A stretch of DNA of 20,441 nucleotides from a virus. Under the pieces are notes generated by a model that was not told the DNA's origin, did not search any database, and saw only the letters and a program-made list of their open reading frames with translations. Each line of letters starts with the position of its first letter. Position 1 is the stretch's first letter. The DNA lies in IMG/VR virus record IMGVR_UViG_3300010155_000136, positions 1 through 20,441 of that record; one strand, written 5' to 3'. The position numbers were made by a program, and so were the translations under genes. Below, in pieces: positions 1 through 8,981 of this stretch.

Positions 1-62
1 AAACACCAGAGACAGATGATGACATCTCACCACGCGACGAGGACAGCGATGATCCGGAATAA
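1..62 (+). CDS. 3' end of an upstream gene, acidic C-terminal tail
   Basis: An open frame enters from the left edge (codons from base 3) and stops at TAA 60-62. The 19 visible residues are TPETDDDISPRDEDSDDPE, so the tail is strongly acidic and probably disordered. The stop lies 11 bases before the next start codon and directly abuts that gene's ribosome binding site, so both genes are very likely on the same transcript. The position upstream of a hub enzyme suggests another tail or baseplate gene, but 19 residues cannot identify the product. The reading frame is inferred from the tight spacing and the fitting stop. Confidence 0.6.
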   Translation, partial: TPETDDDISPRDEDSDDPE

Positions 63-66
63 GGAG
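61..66 (+). promoter_or_regulatory. Ribosome binding site deciding the start at 74
   Basis: AAGGAG lies 7 bases before ATG 74. A nearer ATG at 70-72 would give only a five-codon peptide (MHGCT) before a stop, so the start at 74 is preferred. The site overlaps the stop codon of the upstream gene (60-62), which fits translational coupling. Confidence 0.7.
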
Positions 67-73
67 AAAATGC

Positions 74-1399
74 ATGGGTGTACTTGATCAACTTAAAAAC
101 TTTTGGGATGACTCGTTAAGTGACGATAGCAATGCCTACGATTTGTATTCCACCAGCATTCAAGCGGCCATGGAATATGATGCACAGGGTCCACAAACTG
201 TGTTTACTGCTATTGTTTTAACGGATCCATTTCCCTTAGATCCCAATCAGGCTAGCATTTTCTTTGATTCATCAACAGCCCAAGCGGCTTCAAGCCCCGG
301 CTTTTTTGAGAAATTGAAAGGGACGTTTGGACTAGACGAGAGCGATCCTACACCCCCGACAGTCATCTCCAAATTCATTTTTAAAGCCCGTATAGATGGC
401 GCCAATTCACCTCATTCATTTTTGCCAGATCCTTGTTCTGAAACTTATGCCAATAAGCCAGAAAAGGCCCGAGAAATCACCGCTTTACATACCACATTTA
501 TTTCCACCGAAGATTATATTTCTGGCGAAGGCTCTAAATTGCCGAAACAAGGAGATTTAGTTAATGTAAGACTGAGTCAGAATCTGTTTGGATATAATTT
601 ATATTATGGACAATTTCTCAATCTTGTCGACACTTCCCTGATCACACCAAAACAATCGGAAGCGCAAAAATCTTGTCAAACGCTATTTCAAAATTTTGAC
701 CCTAATGATGTGGCGTGGGTTGGCAGAGCAGGCGCCGGCGGAACGGGCCCTTATGCACGGGTTGGCCTACCAGGCACTTCTAGAACAATAGATTTTTCTC
801 GCATTAAACATGCTGCTTCTGCCGCATGTAAGCCTGCGAATGCAGCTAGCACCGATGTCAAAAAGTATTTTGGGGATGCATTATGGAATAAGTATGTTGC
901 GGCCCTCGCAGCCCATGAAGGAAGTTGGAGTTCTAACAACCCAGCCGGTTATACTGGTCGTTATCAATTTTCAGTAGAGTTAATGATAAAGTATGGGTTT
1001 ATTAAAGCTTCCGCCGGCAAAAAATGGAATTGTGATGGGTGTCAATCAGTCACACAGGGCACCGCAGTTAAAGCTATGTATAATGATCCAAATAGTTGGA
1101 CCAAGTTCATGGGGATAAGCTCACAGGAAGATTGGTATAAATCGCAAGACGCGCAGAATGAGGCTTTATATAAATTTAGTAGTTCCAATTTGTCTTATCT
1201 CAATGGTAAGAATGCGGTGGATATGGATAACCCCAAAGATGTAGCAGGCATGTTGGGTATGTCGCACTTGAAGGGCGCCGGCGGAGCAGTGAAAGTTCGC
1301 AAGCAAGGTAAAGATAGAGCCGATGGTAAATTGGGTACTACGAAACCCGGCGGGATGTTCCCGAGCACCTATTATGTTGAGATTGGAAACATATGCTAA
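74..1399 (+). CDS. Tail-tip hub protein with lysozyme/transglycosylase-like domain (gp5-type role)
   Basis: A 441-aa protein probably located at the tail tip, where it would open the peptidoglycan locally during infection. The N-terminal half (about 1-195) is beta-rich with alternating hydrophobic residues (for example KFIFKARIDGA, QGDLVNVRLSQN) and could be an OB-fold or hub-type domain. A Gly/Ala-rich linker follows near 215-235. The C-terminal part (about 265-430) carries AALAAHEGSW, then NNPAGYTGRYQFSVELMIKYG. This resembles the phage and secreted lysozyme/transglycosylase pattern of a catalytic Glu followed by a GYxGxYQF segment. The candidate catalytic residue is Glu282. T4 gp5 combines OB, lysozyme and beta-helix spike; the spike part is absent here. 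No signal peptide or membrane segment is seen. Known: tail lysozymes of contractile phages sit in the hub. Inferred: this protein has that role. An alternative is a free tail-associated hydrolase. Confidence 0.68.
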   Translation: MGVLDQLKNFWDDSLSDDSNAYDLYSTSIQAAMEYDAQGPQTVFTAIVLTDPFPLDPNQASIFFDSSTAQAASSPGFFEKLKGTFGLDESDPTPPTVISKFIFKARIDGANSPHSFLPDPCSETYANKPEKAREITALHTTFISTEDYISGEGSKLPKQGDLVNVRLSQNLFGYNLYYGQFLNLVDTSLITPKQSEAQKSCQTLFQNFDPNDVAWVGRAGAGGTGPYARVGLPGTSRTIDFSRIKHAASAACKPANAASTDVKKYFGDALWNKYVAALAAHEGSWSSNNPAGYTGRYQFSVELMIKYGFIKASAGKKWNCDGCQSVTQGTAVKAMYNDPNSWTKFMGISSQEDWYKSQDAQNEALYKFSSSNLSYLNGKNAVDMDNPKDVAGMLGMSHLKGAGGAVKVRKQGKDRADGKLGTTKPGGMFPSTYYVEIGNIC

Positions 1400-1426
1400 C
1401 CACTTACAAACAAGAGAGAAAATAAA

Positions 1427-2440
1427 ATGGCAAAACGAGGCGTATTCATCGAAGAAGATTTTAGTGCGTGGAAAAAATTATATATTAGTTCTGTACAGTC
1501 TCAACTAAAAGAAGGAATGACATTAAATAAGGCACCTTCTGATAGTGGGCTCTTTAACCAAGATACACCAGAACCAGAATATCAGTATATTCCCGCTCCT
1601 AATGAAAAAACAATTAGTCAAAAAAACGCCTTTATTTCTTTTGGAGCAGATCGCCCCTCTACGGTGTCTAGTGGCTATGGTAAAATAGGAGCCCAACGAG
1701 CCCATCGAATTGATTTGGTAGTAGGAAGAAAATCTTCCTTAGTTGGCTTAGAAGAAGGAACCCAAATTGACAATGATTTTGCCACAGACGCAGCTAGAAT
1801 TTACATTAGCCAATTAACTGATATAGATAAGAACTTTGGATTAGCAGATGGAATTATTGGTTCATCAGTTGGGCGCTCTGGTATCGGAATTAAAGCGGAT
1901 GGTATTAGAATTATTGGCCGTGAAGGTATTAAGATTGTGACTGGAAAAGGAGAAGGCTTTGATGGACTTGGTATAGATGGAGAGTTGAACTCGCGAGGAG
2001 GAGATATAAAACAACCGTCACCACCCATTGAGTTGATTGCGGGAAATAATACCGGTTCAAAAATCGTATGGGGAGGAATGTTTAACCCGATGGAATCTTA
2101 CGAATATTTACAGCCACTTTTACTAGGTCAAAATACACGTGATGCGTTGTTAGAGTTGAGCGGAATTATCGGTGAGATTTGGGCAGCTTTATTTACCTTT
2201 GTTAAACAACAGAGTAGATTTAATTCAGCCGTCGGAAAGGCAATGATTTTACGTGGCCCTCCGAGAGCAGTGGCACGCCAAGCTGTGGGAGCCCTCGCGA
2301 CTAAAGCCAATCTTTTATTGAAGATAAAATCTAAAAACCCTCTTTATCATTCTAGAATAAATAAAATTATGTGGGAAGTTAATTATTTACAACCCTATGG
2401 GTATAAATTTATTTGCAGTAGAAATGTTTTTACAACGTAA
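1427..2440 (+). CDS. Putative baseplate spike/hub-associated structural protein
   Basis: A 337-aa protein with no family I can name firmly. The first 70 residues are polar and probably extended. Residues 85-145 form a mixed region (GKIGAQRAHRIDLVVGRKSS, then AARIYISQLTDIDKNFG). Residues 152-174 have short beta repeats with glycines at 152, 154, 159, 164, 167 and 173 (GIKADGIRIIGREGIKIVTG), like the glycine-spaced beta strands of phage spike and VgrG C-termini. The remainder is partly helical with a basic, aromatic C-terminus. The gene starts 27 bases after the hub enzyme gene, behind AGAGAG (1413-1418). Because the hub enzyme lacks a beta-helix, this may supply the needle as a separate polypeptide. 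That is inference from position and the glycine pattern only. It could instead be a hub cap or tail-tube adaptor. Confidence 0.45.
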   Translation: MAKRGVFIEEDFSAWKKLYISSVQSQLKEGMTLNKAPSDSGLFNQDTPEPEYQYIPAPNEKTISQKNAFISFGADRPSTVSSGYGKIGAQRAHRIDLVVGRKSSLVGLEEGTQIDNDFATDAARIYISQLTDIDKNFGLADGIIGSSVGRSGIGIKADGIRIIGREGIKIVTGKGEGFDGLGIDGELNSRGGDIKQPSPPIELIAGNNTGSKIVWGGMFNPMESYEYLQPLLLGQNTRDALLELSGIIGEIWAALFTFVKQQSRFNSAVGKAMILRGPPRAVARQAVGALATKANLLLKIKSKNPLYHSRINKIMWEVNYLQPYGYKFICSRNVFTT

Positions 2441-2454
2441 TTAAAGGTAAGAAA

Positions 2455-5400
2455 ATGGCAGAATCAAAATTCCTTAAATGGCAAGACAAAGACGGGGATA
2501 TGTTAGCTGACGCATGCGCAGATCTAGTAGATATCCCGGAAGCAAATGTATGTTGGGACTGCACTCCTAAACCTAGTGCAGTAGTACCGGATTGGTTAAG
2601 TACTACAAAAGACTCCCCCTTCCTTAATGAACAAGAATGTCTCTATCAAATCACTATAATAACAGAATATAAGACTACAATAACTGCGTCATTGTTGGAA
2701 AAAGATACTGAGAATGTCCTAACGCCGGAAGAAGCGGAAGAAGGCATTGAAGAGCGCTTTGAAGAATATGTAGACGAGGCCATGGAAGCCTTATTGGAAT
2801 ATTATAATAAGGATACATCCGAAGAATCAATAGAAGCGTTGAAAGAGGTTGTGGATTATACGGAATATGATTTAGATCCCCGACCACGTTCGCGCTTAAA
2901 ACTTCTTTATTCAGTACCATACTCTGATTTAGAGGCGATAGAAGAAGCCGAAGATGAAGAGGACGAGGAAGAAGCCGATGGAGAAGATACAGAAGTATCT
3001 TATAATATCTCCGATCTTAAAGTTAAGTTAATTAAAATTCGAAAGGGACTTAATTTGTATAGTCGCTATCAAAAGATCTATATGGCAGTAGAAGGAGGAG
3101 GATTATATGTAGATGATTCCACCTCATTATATAGAGAAGTGGAAGGACTAGGGGATCCCGCGGCACCAGTTCAATCACAGTGGTCGCCCACTGTTTTTAG
3201 TTTGTCTCCATATGGAGATTTAGGACTACTACCCAATTCGGTAATGGGAAAAATCTTACCAGACCTAGACAGTTTTTTGAATGGAAAGGGTTATAATATT
3301 CGCGGTGTAGGATTCGGTGGTGGATTTAAAGATAAAGTGATAAGTGTGGAGTTTAAATTTTCTAAAAAATTCGAATTAAAGCTCCTTAAAATCTTTACCG
3401 AAGGATGCGGAGAAAAGCCCATTCTGTTTATTAAAAACCTGAGCGGTTTAAAGAACAAGCCATCTTTTAAAGACCCTACGGCTATGGCCTATCTTGCACG
3501 ACTGGATGATATGGAGCGAGATCTAGAAGCTCGCGAACCAAAACCGTGGCTAGAATTTGTCAAAGAACATACATACCCAGCCATTTATTCGAGTATTAAC
3601 GCAGCACACTCTAATACCGATCCAGAAAATAGCGTTGGTAGTTGTATTGCGGCTAATTTACAAGAAGAAGGAAAACAACTTGGTCAGGATATTATGGATG
3701 AGGTTTTTAGTATTGGAGATGCTATTGAATATCAATTTCATAAAAGTTTGTGTCAAAAAAGTTTAGGAAAAACCGTTGAACAATTTGGCAAATTGGGTAT
3801 TATTTACGATCCAAATACCGAAGAATCAAAGAACTGGAAAGTGATGGCAATGGAGCAAGCCTTTAAGGAACTGGAATCCGATGATCAAGTGTTTGTAAGA
3901 TTTTGCGCATTAATTGGAGGATTAGCTGCTCACGGCGCCTTTCCAAATTTGGGAATTGGCAAAGAATTAGATGATTTATGGAAATTTGGGTTCGAACGAG
4001 TAAAGGAATGCGGACTGTTAGGGCTCTCAGTAGACGCAATTCAGTGTTTGATGGGTGGTCTTTCACTGGAAGACGCGCTCGCTAAAATAATTCAAACAGC
4101 TTTAAGGACAATGTCTATCGAGAATTTTGGAGATTTATTTATTGGGCTTCCGCCAGATAAACAAGATGAATTAGATGCGCTTGTAAAAAAGAAATTGGAA
4201 AGTGGAGATATTTTTGAGGCCAGCGATCAAGGAGGCCTCGCCGGCGCCGGTCAAGAAGTTTCTGATGCGTTAGCTGGACAAGTAAGCGTTAATACAGATA
4301 CATTACATATTTGGGGTGATCGCGAATTAATTGAAGAAGAGAAGAAAAAAGAGAAGTCGACCGGTATGCGTGAAAACAAAGGAATGACGCCCACTGAGAT
4401 GCAGCAATCCTCCCAATTACAAACAAGAACATTGGCCCAACAACTGGATGTAAAATCGCAAGCGCAAAACCAGCTAAGTCCCAATATTGTATTGGAGGCG
4501 TATGCTCTGGCTTTGATAGAAACTTATTCTGATAATTTATTGGATTTAATCGCGGAGCTTAATAAGTTTCCCGGCGCACCGTTGATCGCCCGGCTCTTGG
4601 CGGCTTTGGATTGTCCACGGCCTCCGATTTTAAATCCGAGTGTTATGGATTGGCTTAAAGATTTAGAATTGCCCTGGTGCCGCCACCGCGGCGAAGTGGT
4701 AGCACCACGTCTTGAAAATCCTTTTGGATGGATTCCCAAGTGGGCTGATTTTTGGTCATTCTTGTGGGATGCAATTAAGGCAGCAATTACCGCCGCCTTG
4801 GTTAATATTCTAATGAAATTGCTCGTCAAATTGTGTCAGCTTATAGGAAATGCTATGTGTAAGGCGTTGGAAGTGGCGGGAGATCTAGCAGCCTCACTGC
4901 CTGCCATGGCCACCGGTCGCACTACTTTTCAAGATGTGGTTCGTGATTCCATTTGCGGTGATGATGCCACACAAGAACAGATTGAAAATACGGTAATCGA
5001 TATGGTTTCTTCGATGGGAGTGGGTGCTGCGGCCTTGGCCGACACAGAACAAGCACTGTCCTTCGCTGAAGATATTTCCTCGGCGTCCACAGTTAATGAA
5101 ATATATAATGCATTTTTAGGTGAACCAGGAGATGATTTTTTGACAATTTGCGATCAAATTATTGAATTTGAATATCCGGACTATCGTTCGGCTCTTCCGA
5201 ATAAAGATGCCCTAGGCGGCTTTTTCTCTAATATGGGTAATATACTTCCCGAAGATGTTAAAAAAGAAATGAAAGATTTAGTCCGCGCACCCTCACGTCT
5301 CGATTCAATGCCGGCTAATCCCACACTTTGTGCCACGCCTGAACAGCTAGACGACTTTAAAGATTTAAGATGCCAACTGTTAGAAGGAAGAGCGACCCAG

Positions 5401-8400
5401 GAACAATGTAATCAAATGTTCGACAACATGCAGAACAAGGCTCTCCGCGACTTGGATAATTTAGGCTCCGTGCTTCAATGCGGTATTCCCTGCCATATAG
5501 CAGATAATATGCCTCCTCTGGTTTCAGATCCCGGCTGTGACAATGGAATTATTCCTTTTGAAGAACCATCAGAGGTAGCAGCCACCACTGGCGCACTAAG
5601 TGATGACCTAGATCAATTGAAAATTGATTTTTCATATGATATGTTAGGCAACGGCCCTGGAATGGCAAATTGGGGACTCATCAATATGATCCTCTGTGAT
5701 ACTATGGGAATGCCTTTTACCGCACACCAAAGAAAGGTGTTCGGTGATTTTGGAAAACAAAATTATGTTGATTTTTATGTTAATGAGACCGAGTCGGAAA
5801 CCGGCGAAGCATATGCTCTCGCAGTGGACCAAAAAGGAGCATATCCAGAAAAAGTGGCAGGATGGCTAGAAAGCTATCTCCAAGATATGGGAGCAACAGG
5901 CGTAACTTTTGAGTCCTCTAATGATATTGAGGAAGCCACCACCTATAAAAAATCATTTGAAGCATTTGGTATTTCTAGTTTCCGCGGAAGCCCACAGCAA
6001 TTGTTGATGATACCTGATATGGGATATAATGTCGAAAGAAGCGCACCAGATTTAGAAACGGAGCAAATTGTTTTTACTAAAAATGCTCGGACAGCAACCC
6101 CAGATATGACTTTGGATTATTATGACAATGGTGCCGGCGAAGCAGATAATGCTTTTGGTTATGGGTTTAATATAGAAATGTTTCTCTCGGATATTGAGGA
6201 GAGCGTCGACATCGAAACAGGAAAAGATGTATATCATAATAGAAAAGATGATAATGTAAGAATTAAAATTACAGATATATACAATGTAGGTTCAAATCCC
6301 AATCCGGCTACTGAGTTTATGACCAAAGCCGAAAAAGCGGAAGCTGCGGTCGGTACCGATGACGACGAGACCGTCATTACATCCCGAGAGTTTGAATTTT
6401 TAGCAGTGGATGACACCTTAAATAAGCTTTTTATTGAATTTAATTTAGATGAAGATCAAGAGGCTAAGAAAGGGGCATCCTTTCGCCCATCATATTATAC
6501 TGATTTTTTGAATACTTTTGAAACTCATCAAGATTATCTTCCTCAAATTATATTATTAAAGAATTTGCTCTCCGACTCCGGAACTGATGTGGAAGCAAGC
6601 ACGCTTAAAACATCATATGATACTTTTATGAGTGCCATTACCGACACATTTATTGATGCCGTAGCTCAAAATTCTTCTTCTTTTATGTACGGAGCGGTTT
6701 TTGATGACTTAACGACCGAAGATATAGAATACTTGACGGAAGATGGGGAGCTTTATTATAAGGCAACAACAGATGAGGGGGAGCCTTATTCAAATGATGA
6801 CCAAATTTTAGGCATTAGTCGGATGCAATACGAAGTAGATAATGGAGAGAGGGAGGGAGAAAATCGGGTGTTTTATTTGGATCCCATGCAATATGGGGGG
6901 AATTATATGAATCCTCCCATCTATATTAAGCCGCTTGAAAACAAAGGCTGGCTTGGATTTGTAGATATTATGTTTCCTGAGCTAAGCCCATGTAAGCCAT
7001 ATAGAACCGACTTAATTGATTTTGCCGATATTGATCAAAAGATCAGCGAAGCTTATCCATTTATTCCGGAAGATGAACGTCTTAAATCGGATCCAGATTG
7101 TGTTTTAGAACTGCCGTACAACAGAATTCTTGAAAGACCGTCTGCGGCTGGGTTACAAGGATTAATTATGGGAGCCATTAGGATCTATGCTAGCGTGCAT
7201 TTCATAAAAGCATTGAGCACCTTTACTAAATTTTATCCCAAGTTTCCAGATACATACAGTTCCATGTATGCATCTTATATTGTAGAGGACATGGAGAAGA
7301 GTTTTAAAAATGCCCAAGAAGCAAAATGGTTAGAATTTTTTAATCCCTTTAAGGATGAAGAGTTTTGGTATGCGTTTTTAGAACAATCAGTTCAAATGTA
7401 TGCACGAAGAGTAGACAGTGGTGAGATCGAAACACCTCCGAAGACTGTATTAGAGGCCCTTACAGCATTAAATGATAAACAAGAAATATTTGAATATGCA
7501 GATCGAGAAGATTTAAGAGAAGAAAAATCTGATGGTTCTGTAAGCTTCTTTAAAACTTTGAAGAATTATCGTGCTGAAAAGAATCTCGAAGCGGTCCAAA
7601 AGACAGAGGATTTAGCTAAAATTGTTTTAACTGAATTAGTGATGGAGCAATTAGGTTATATGGGCGAAAAGTTTGTAGATAACCTTAAAATTCTCGGCAT
7701 GACTCCCGATATCTTTGATTTGGATTATTATCTTTTAACAGACCTTACACAAGGAGGAGTGGATTTAGATTTGAACAAAGAAATCAAAGAAGAAGCTACG
7801 GACTTTGAAGAGGGAGAAGAACAATATACTGACGGTGGCGAATTATATGTAAAAGAAAAGAATGATGAAGATGCAGAATTTGAAGAAGGAGAGGAATATG
7901 TGGGCTACTATCACGTTTATACAGATGAAGAGGGGGAAATTGTTTATAGAGCCGGCGAATTCCAGGTTGAAGATGGAGATACCCAGGATCTATTAGCGCC
8001 TTTTGCGACGAAGGTTACTGTTCCAATTGGGGATGTGGAAGAATATGATTATACGCCTTCGACTGATGCTACGCGTCCTTTCGTGATAGAGAAATATATT
8101 AGTATCGAGGGGACGAGGTATGCGCCTTCCACAGCTAAGGAAATTATTATGAGTAATGATAATGCCTTGACTATTTCTGAGGTTTATCCTGGCACCATGG
8201 AGCTAGTGACCAACGAAGATTCTGGCCAAGTAGTTGGCGTAAAAGGCGAACTTGGAGTACGTTATGGGTTACAGTTTTCAATAGTTATAGACGGTTCTAA
8301 AGTAGAGGTCACATATGTAGAAATTGATGCCTTAGATTTGCCTATTAGTCAATTTATGCCTTTTGAAGGAGATAGTAAATTATTATTATGTTTGATTAAC

Positions 8401-8943
8401 CTTTTGAAGATTGATCATAAATTTCGTATAATGTCTCATTATATTTTTCCTTTAAATAAAATAACTTCATTAATTGCCATTTATAATGATTATGCATTTT
8501 TATCCTCTATTGGAGAGATCACCGCGGATAGAGGATCCTCGGGAGCCGCGATTGGTGCCGGCGCGGAAGGAGAAAAACCCGGCATGGCAGTAGAAATGGT
8601 GGATGGAAATATAGCTACAACTTTAAGTGGCCCTGGATGGGCCAATGTAGTGGATAGGCCCAAATTGACTCTTTTTGTGCGCACGTGGGACGAGTGGGAT
8701 AAACAATTATTAAGAAATTCTAAAAGTCGTATTAAAAAAATATTTAAAGCTTATTACAATTTTAGAGATTTTGATCCGGACAGCAAAGATGCAGAAGATG
8801 ATGCAGGAAAACTTTTTAGCGCCGCACTAAGGGAAAGATTCAAACCAGCCCCGGGCCAGCGCCTGTTACCATGGTGGAAAAAAAGAATGCAGCGCTCTAA
8901 TCCCTTTAATTCCAAAGGTGAACTCTGCGAAAAAGAGGATTAG
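2455..8943 (+). CDS. Giant acidic virion protein of unknown function (2162 aa)
   Basis: I do not recognise this protein. It begins 14 bases after the previous stop, behind AAGGT (2444-2448), and lies between hub-type and wedge-type baseplate genes, so a large tail or baseplate component is likely. Visible parts: Cys 21, 33, 36 and 62 near the N-terminus; a Glu-rich helical stretch (about 90-135); a nearly pure acidic run (about 161-180); a conserved-looking block at 200-390; a Gly/Ala patch near 597-600; a Trp-rich then hydrophobic/amphipathic segment (about 759-806); nine cysteines between 834 and 1081; a second acidic region with a repeated FEEGEE motif (1784 and 1809); and a basic C-terminus (KSRIKKIFKAYYNF, then PWWKKRMQR). 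There is no signal peptide. The frame is uninterrupted throughout, so this is a real gene and not a pseudogene. Alternatives are an enlarged baseplate hub protein or an ejected internal protein. Confidence 0.55.
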   Translation: MAESKFLKWQDKDGDMLADACADLVDIPEANVCWDCTPKPSAVVPDWLSTTKDSPFLNEQECLYQITIITEYKTTITASLLEKDTENVLTPEEAEEGIEERFEEYVDEAMEALLEYYNKDTSEESIEALKEVVDYTEYDLDPRPRSRLKLLYSVPYSDLEAIEEAEDEEDEEEADGEDTEVSYNISDLKVKLIKIRKGLNLYSRYQKIYMAVEGGGLYVDDSTSLYREVEGLGDPAAPVQSQWSPTVFSLSPYGDLGLLPNSVMGKILPDLDSFLNGKGYNIRGVGFGGGFKDKVISVEFKFSKKFELKLLKIFTEGCGEKPILFIKNLSGLKNKPSFKDPTAMAYLARLDDMERDLEAREPKPWLEFVKEHTYPAIYSSINAAHSNTDPENSVGSCIAANLQEEGKQLGQDIMDEVFSIGDAIEYQFHKSLCQKSLGKTVEQFGKLGIIYDPNTEESKNWKVMAMEQAFKELESDDQVFVRFCALIGGLAAHGAFPNLGIGKELDDLWKFGFERVKECGLLGLSVDAIQCLMGGLSLEDALAKIIQTALRTMSIENFGDLFIGLPPDKQDELDALVKKKLESGDIFEASDQGGLAGAGQEVSDALAGQVSVNTDTLHIWGDRELIEEEKKKEKSTGMRENKGMTPTEMQQSSQLQTRTLAQQLDVKSQAQNQLSPNIVLEAYALALIETYSDNLLDLIAELNKFPGAPLIARLLAALDCPRPPILNPSVMDWLKDLELPWCRHRGEVVAPRLENPFGWIPKWADFWSFLWDAIKAAITAALVNILMKLLVKLCQLIGNAMCKALEVAGDLAASLPAMATGRTTFQDVVRDSICGDDATQEQIENTVIDMVSSMGVGAAALADTEQALSFAEDISSASTVNEIYNAFLGEPGDDFLTICDQIIEFEYPDYRSALPNKDALGGFFSNMGNILPEDVKKEMKDLVRAPSRLDSMPANPTLCATPEQLDDFKDLRCQLLEGRATQEQCNQMFDNMQNKALRDLDNLGSVLQCGIPCHIADNMPPLVSDPGCDNGIIPFEEPSEVAATTGALSDDLDQLKIDFSYDMLGNGPGMANWGLINMILCDTMGMPFTAHQRKVFGDFGKQNYVDFYVNETESETGEAYALAVDQKGAYPEKVAGWLESYLQDMGATGVTFESSNDIEEATTYKKSFEAFGISSFRGSPQQLLMIPDMGYNVERSAPDLETEQIVFTKNARTATPDMTLDYYDNGAGEADNAFGYGFNIEMFLSDIEESVDIETGKDVYHNRKDDNVRIKITDIYNVGSNPNPATEFMTKAEKAEAAVGTDDDETVITSREFEFLAVDDTLNKLFIEFNLDEDQEAKKGASFRPSYYTDFLNTFETHQDYLPQIILLKNLLSDSGTDVEASTLKTSYDTFMSAITDTFIDAVAQNSSSFMYGAVFDDLTTEDIEYLTEDGELYYKATTDEGEPYSNDDQILGISRMQYEVDNGEREGENRVFYLDPMQYGGNYMNPPIYIKPLENKGWLGFVDIMFPELSPCKPYRTDLIDFADIDQKISEAYPFIPEDERLKSDPDCVLELPYNRILERPSAAGLQGLIMGAIRIYASVHFIKALSTFTKFYPKFPDTYSSMYASYIVEDMEKSFKNAQEAKWLEFFNPFKDEEFWYAFLEQSVQMYARRVDSGEIETPPKTVLEALTALNDKQEIFEYADREDLREEKSDGSVSFFKTLKNYRAEKNLEAVQKTEDLAKIVLTELVMEQLGYMGEKFVDNLKILGMTPDIFDLDYYLLTDLTQGGVDLDLNKEIKEEATDFEEGEEQYTDGGELYVKEKNDEDAEFEEGEEYVGYYHVYTDEEGEIVYRAGEFQVEDGDTQDLLAPFATKVTVPIGDVEEYDYTPSTDATRPFVIEKYISIEGTRYAPSTAKEIIMSNDNALTISEVYPGTMELVTNEDSGQVVGVKGELGVRYGLQFSIVIDGSKVEVTYVEIDALDLPISQFMPFEGDSKLLLCLINLLKIDHKFRIMSHYIFPLNKITSLIAIYNDYAFLSSIGEITADRGSSGAAIGAGAEGEKPGMAVEMVDGNIATTLSGPGWANVVDRPKLTLFVRTWDEWDKQLLRNSKSRIKKIFKAYYNFRDFDPDSKDAEDDAGKLFSAALRERFKPAPGQRLLPWWKKRMQRSNPFNSKGELCEKED
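7804..7896 (+). repeat. Imperfect FEEGEE repeat within the giant acidic protein
   Basis: Residues 1784-1789 and 1809-1814 are both FEEGEE, encoded by similar but not identical codons (starts at 7804 and 7879), 25 residues apart. Each is followed by an aromatic segment (QYTDGGELYV; YVGYYHVYTDEEGE). This looks like a small tandem module of about 25 residues with one clear and one diverged copy. Synonymous differences argue against a very recent duplication. Confidence 0.4.
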
Positions 8944-8965
8944 GGAATAATTATAATATTACGAT

Positions 8966-8970
8966 GAGGT
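8966..8970 (+). promoter_or_regulatory. Ribosome binding site of the gp25-like gene
   Basis: GAGGT ends 11 bases before ATG 8982, in the 38-base gap after the giant acidic gene. This is the widest intergenic gap in the window. It supports the chosen start, although the spacing is slightly long. Confidence 0.5.
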
Positions 8971-8981
8971 TATAAGAAAAA

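Noticed and set aside
4524-4829. 101-codon antisense frame
   Set aside because: It lies fully within the 2162-aa gene, and its composition looks like a shadow with no recognisable domain.
8952-8957. TATAAT in the 38-base gap before the gp25-like gene
   Set aside because: No -35-like sequence at the right distance (about 8929-8934), so a promoter is not supported.
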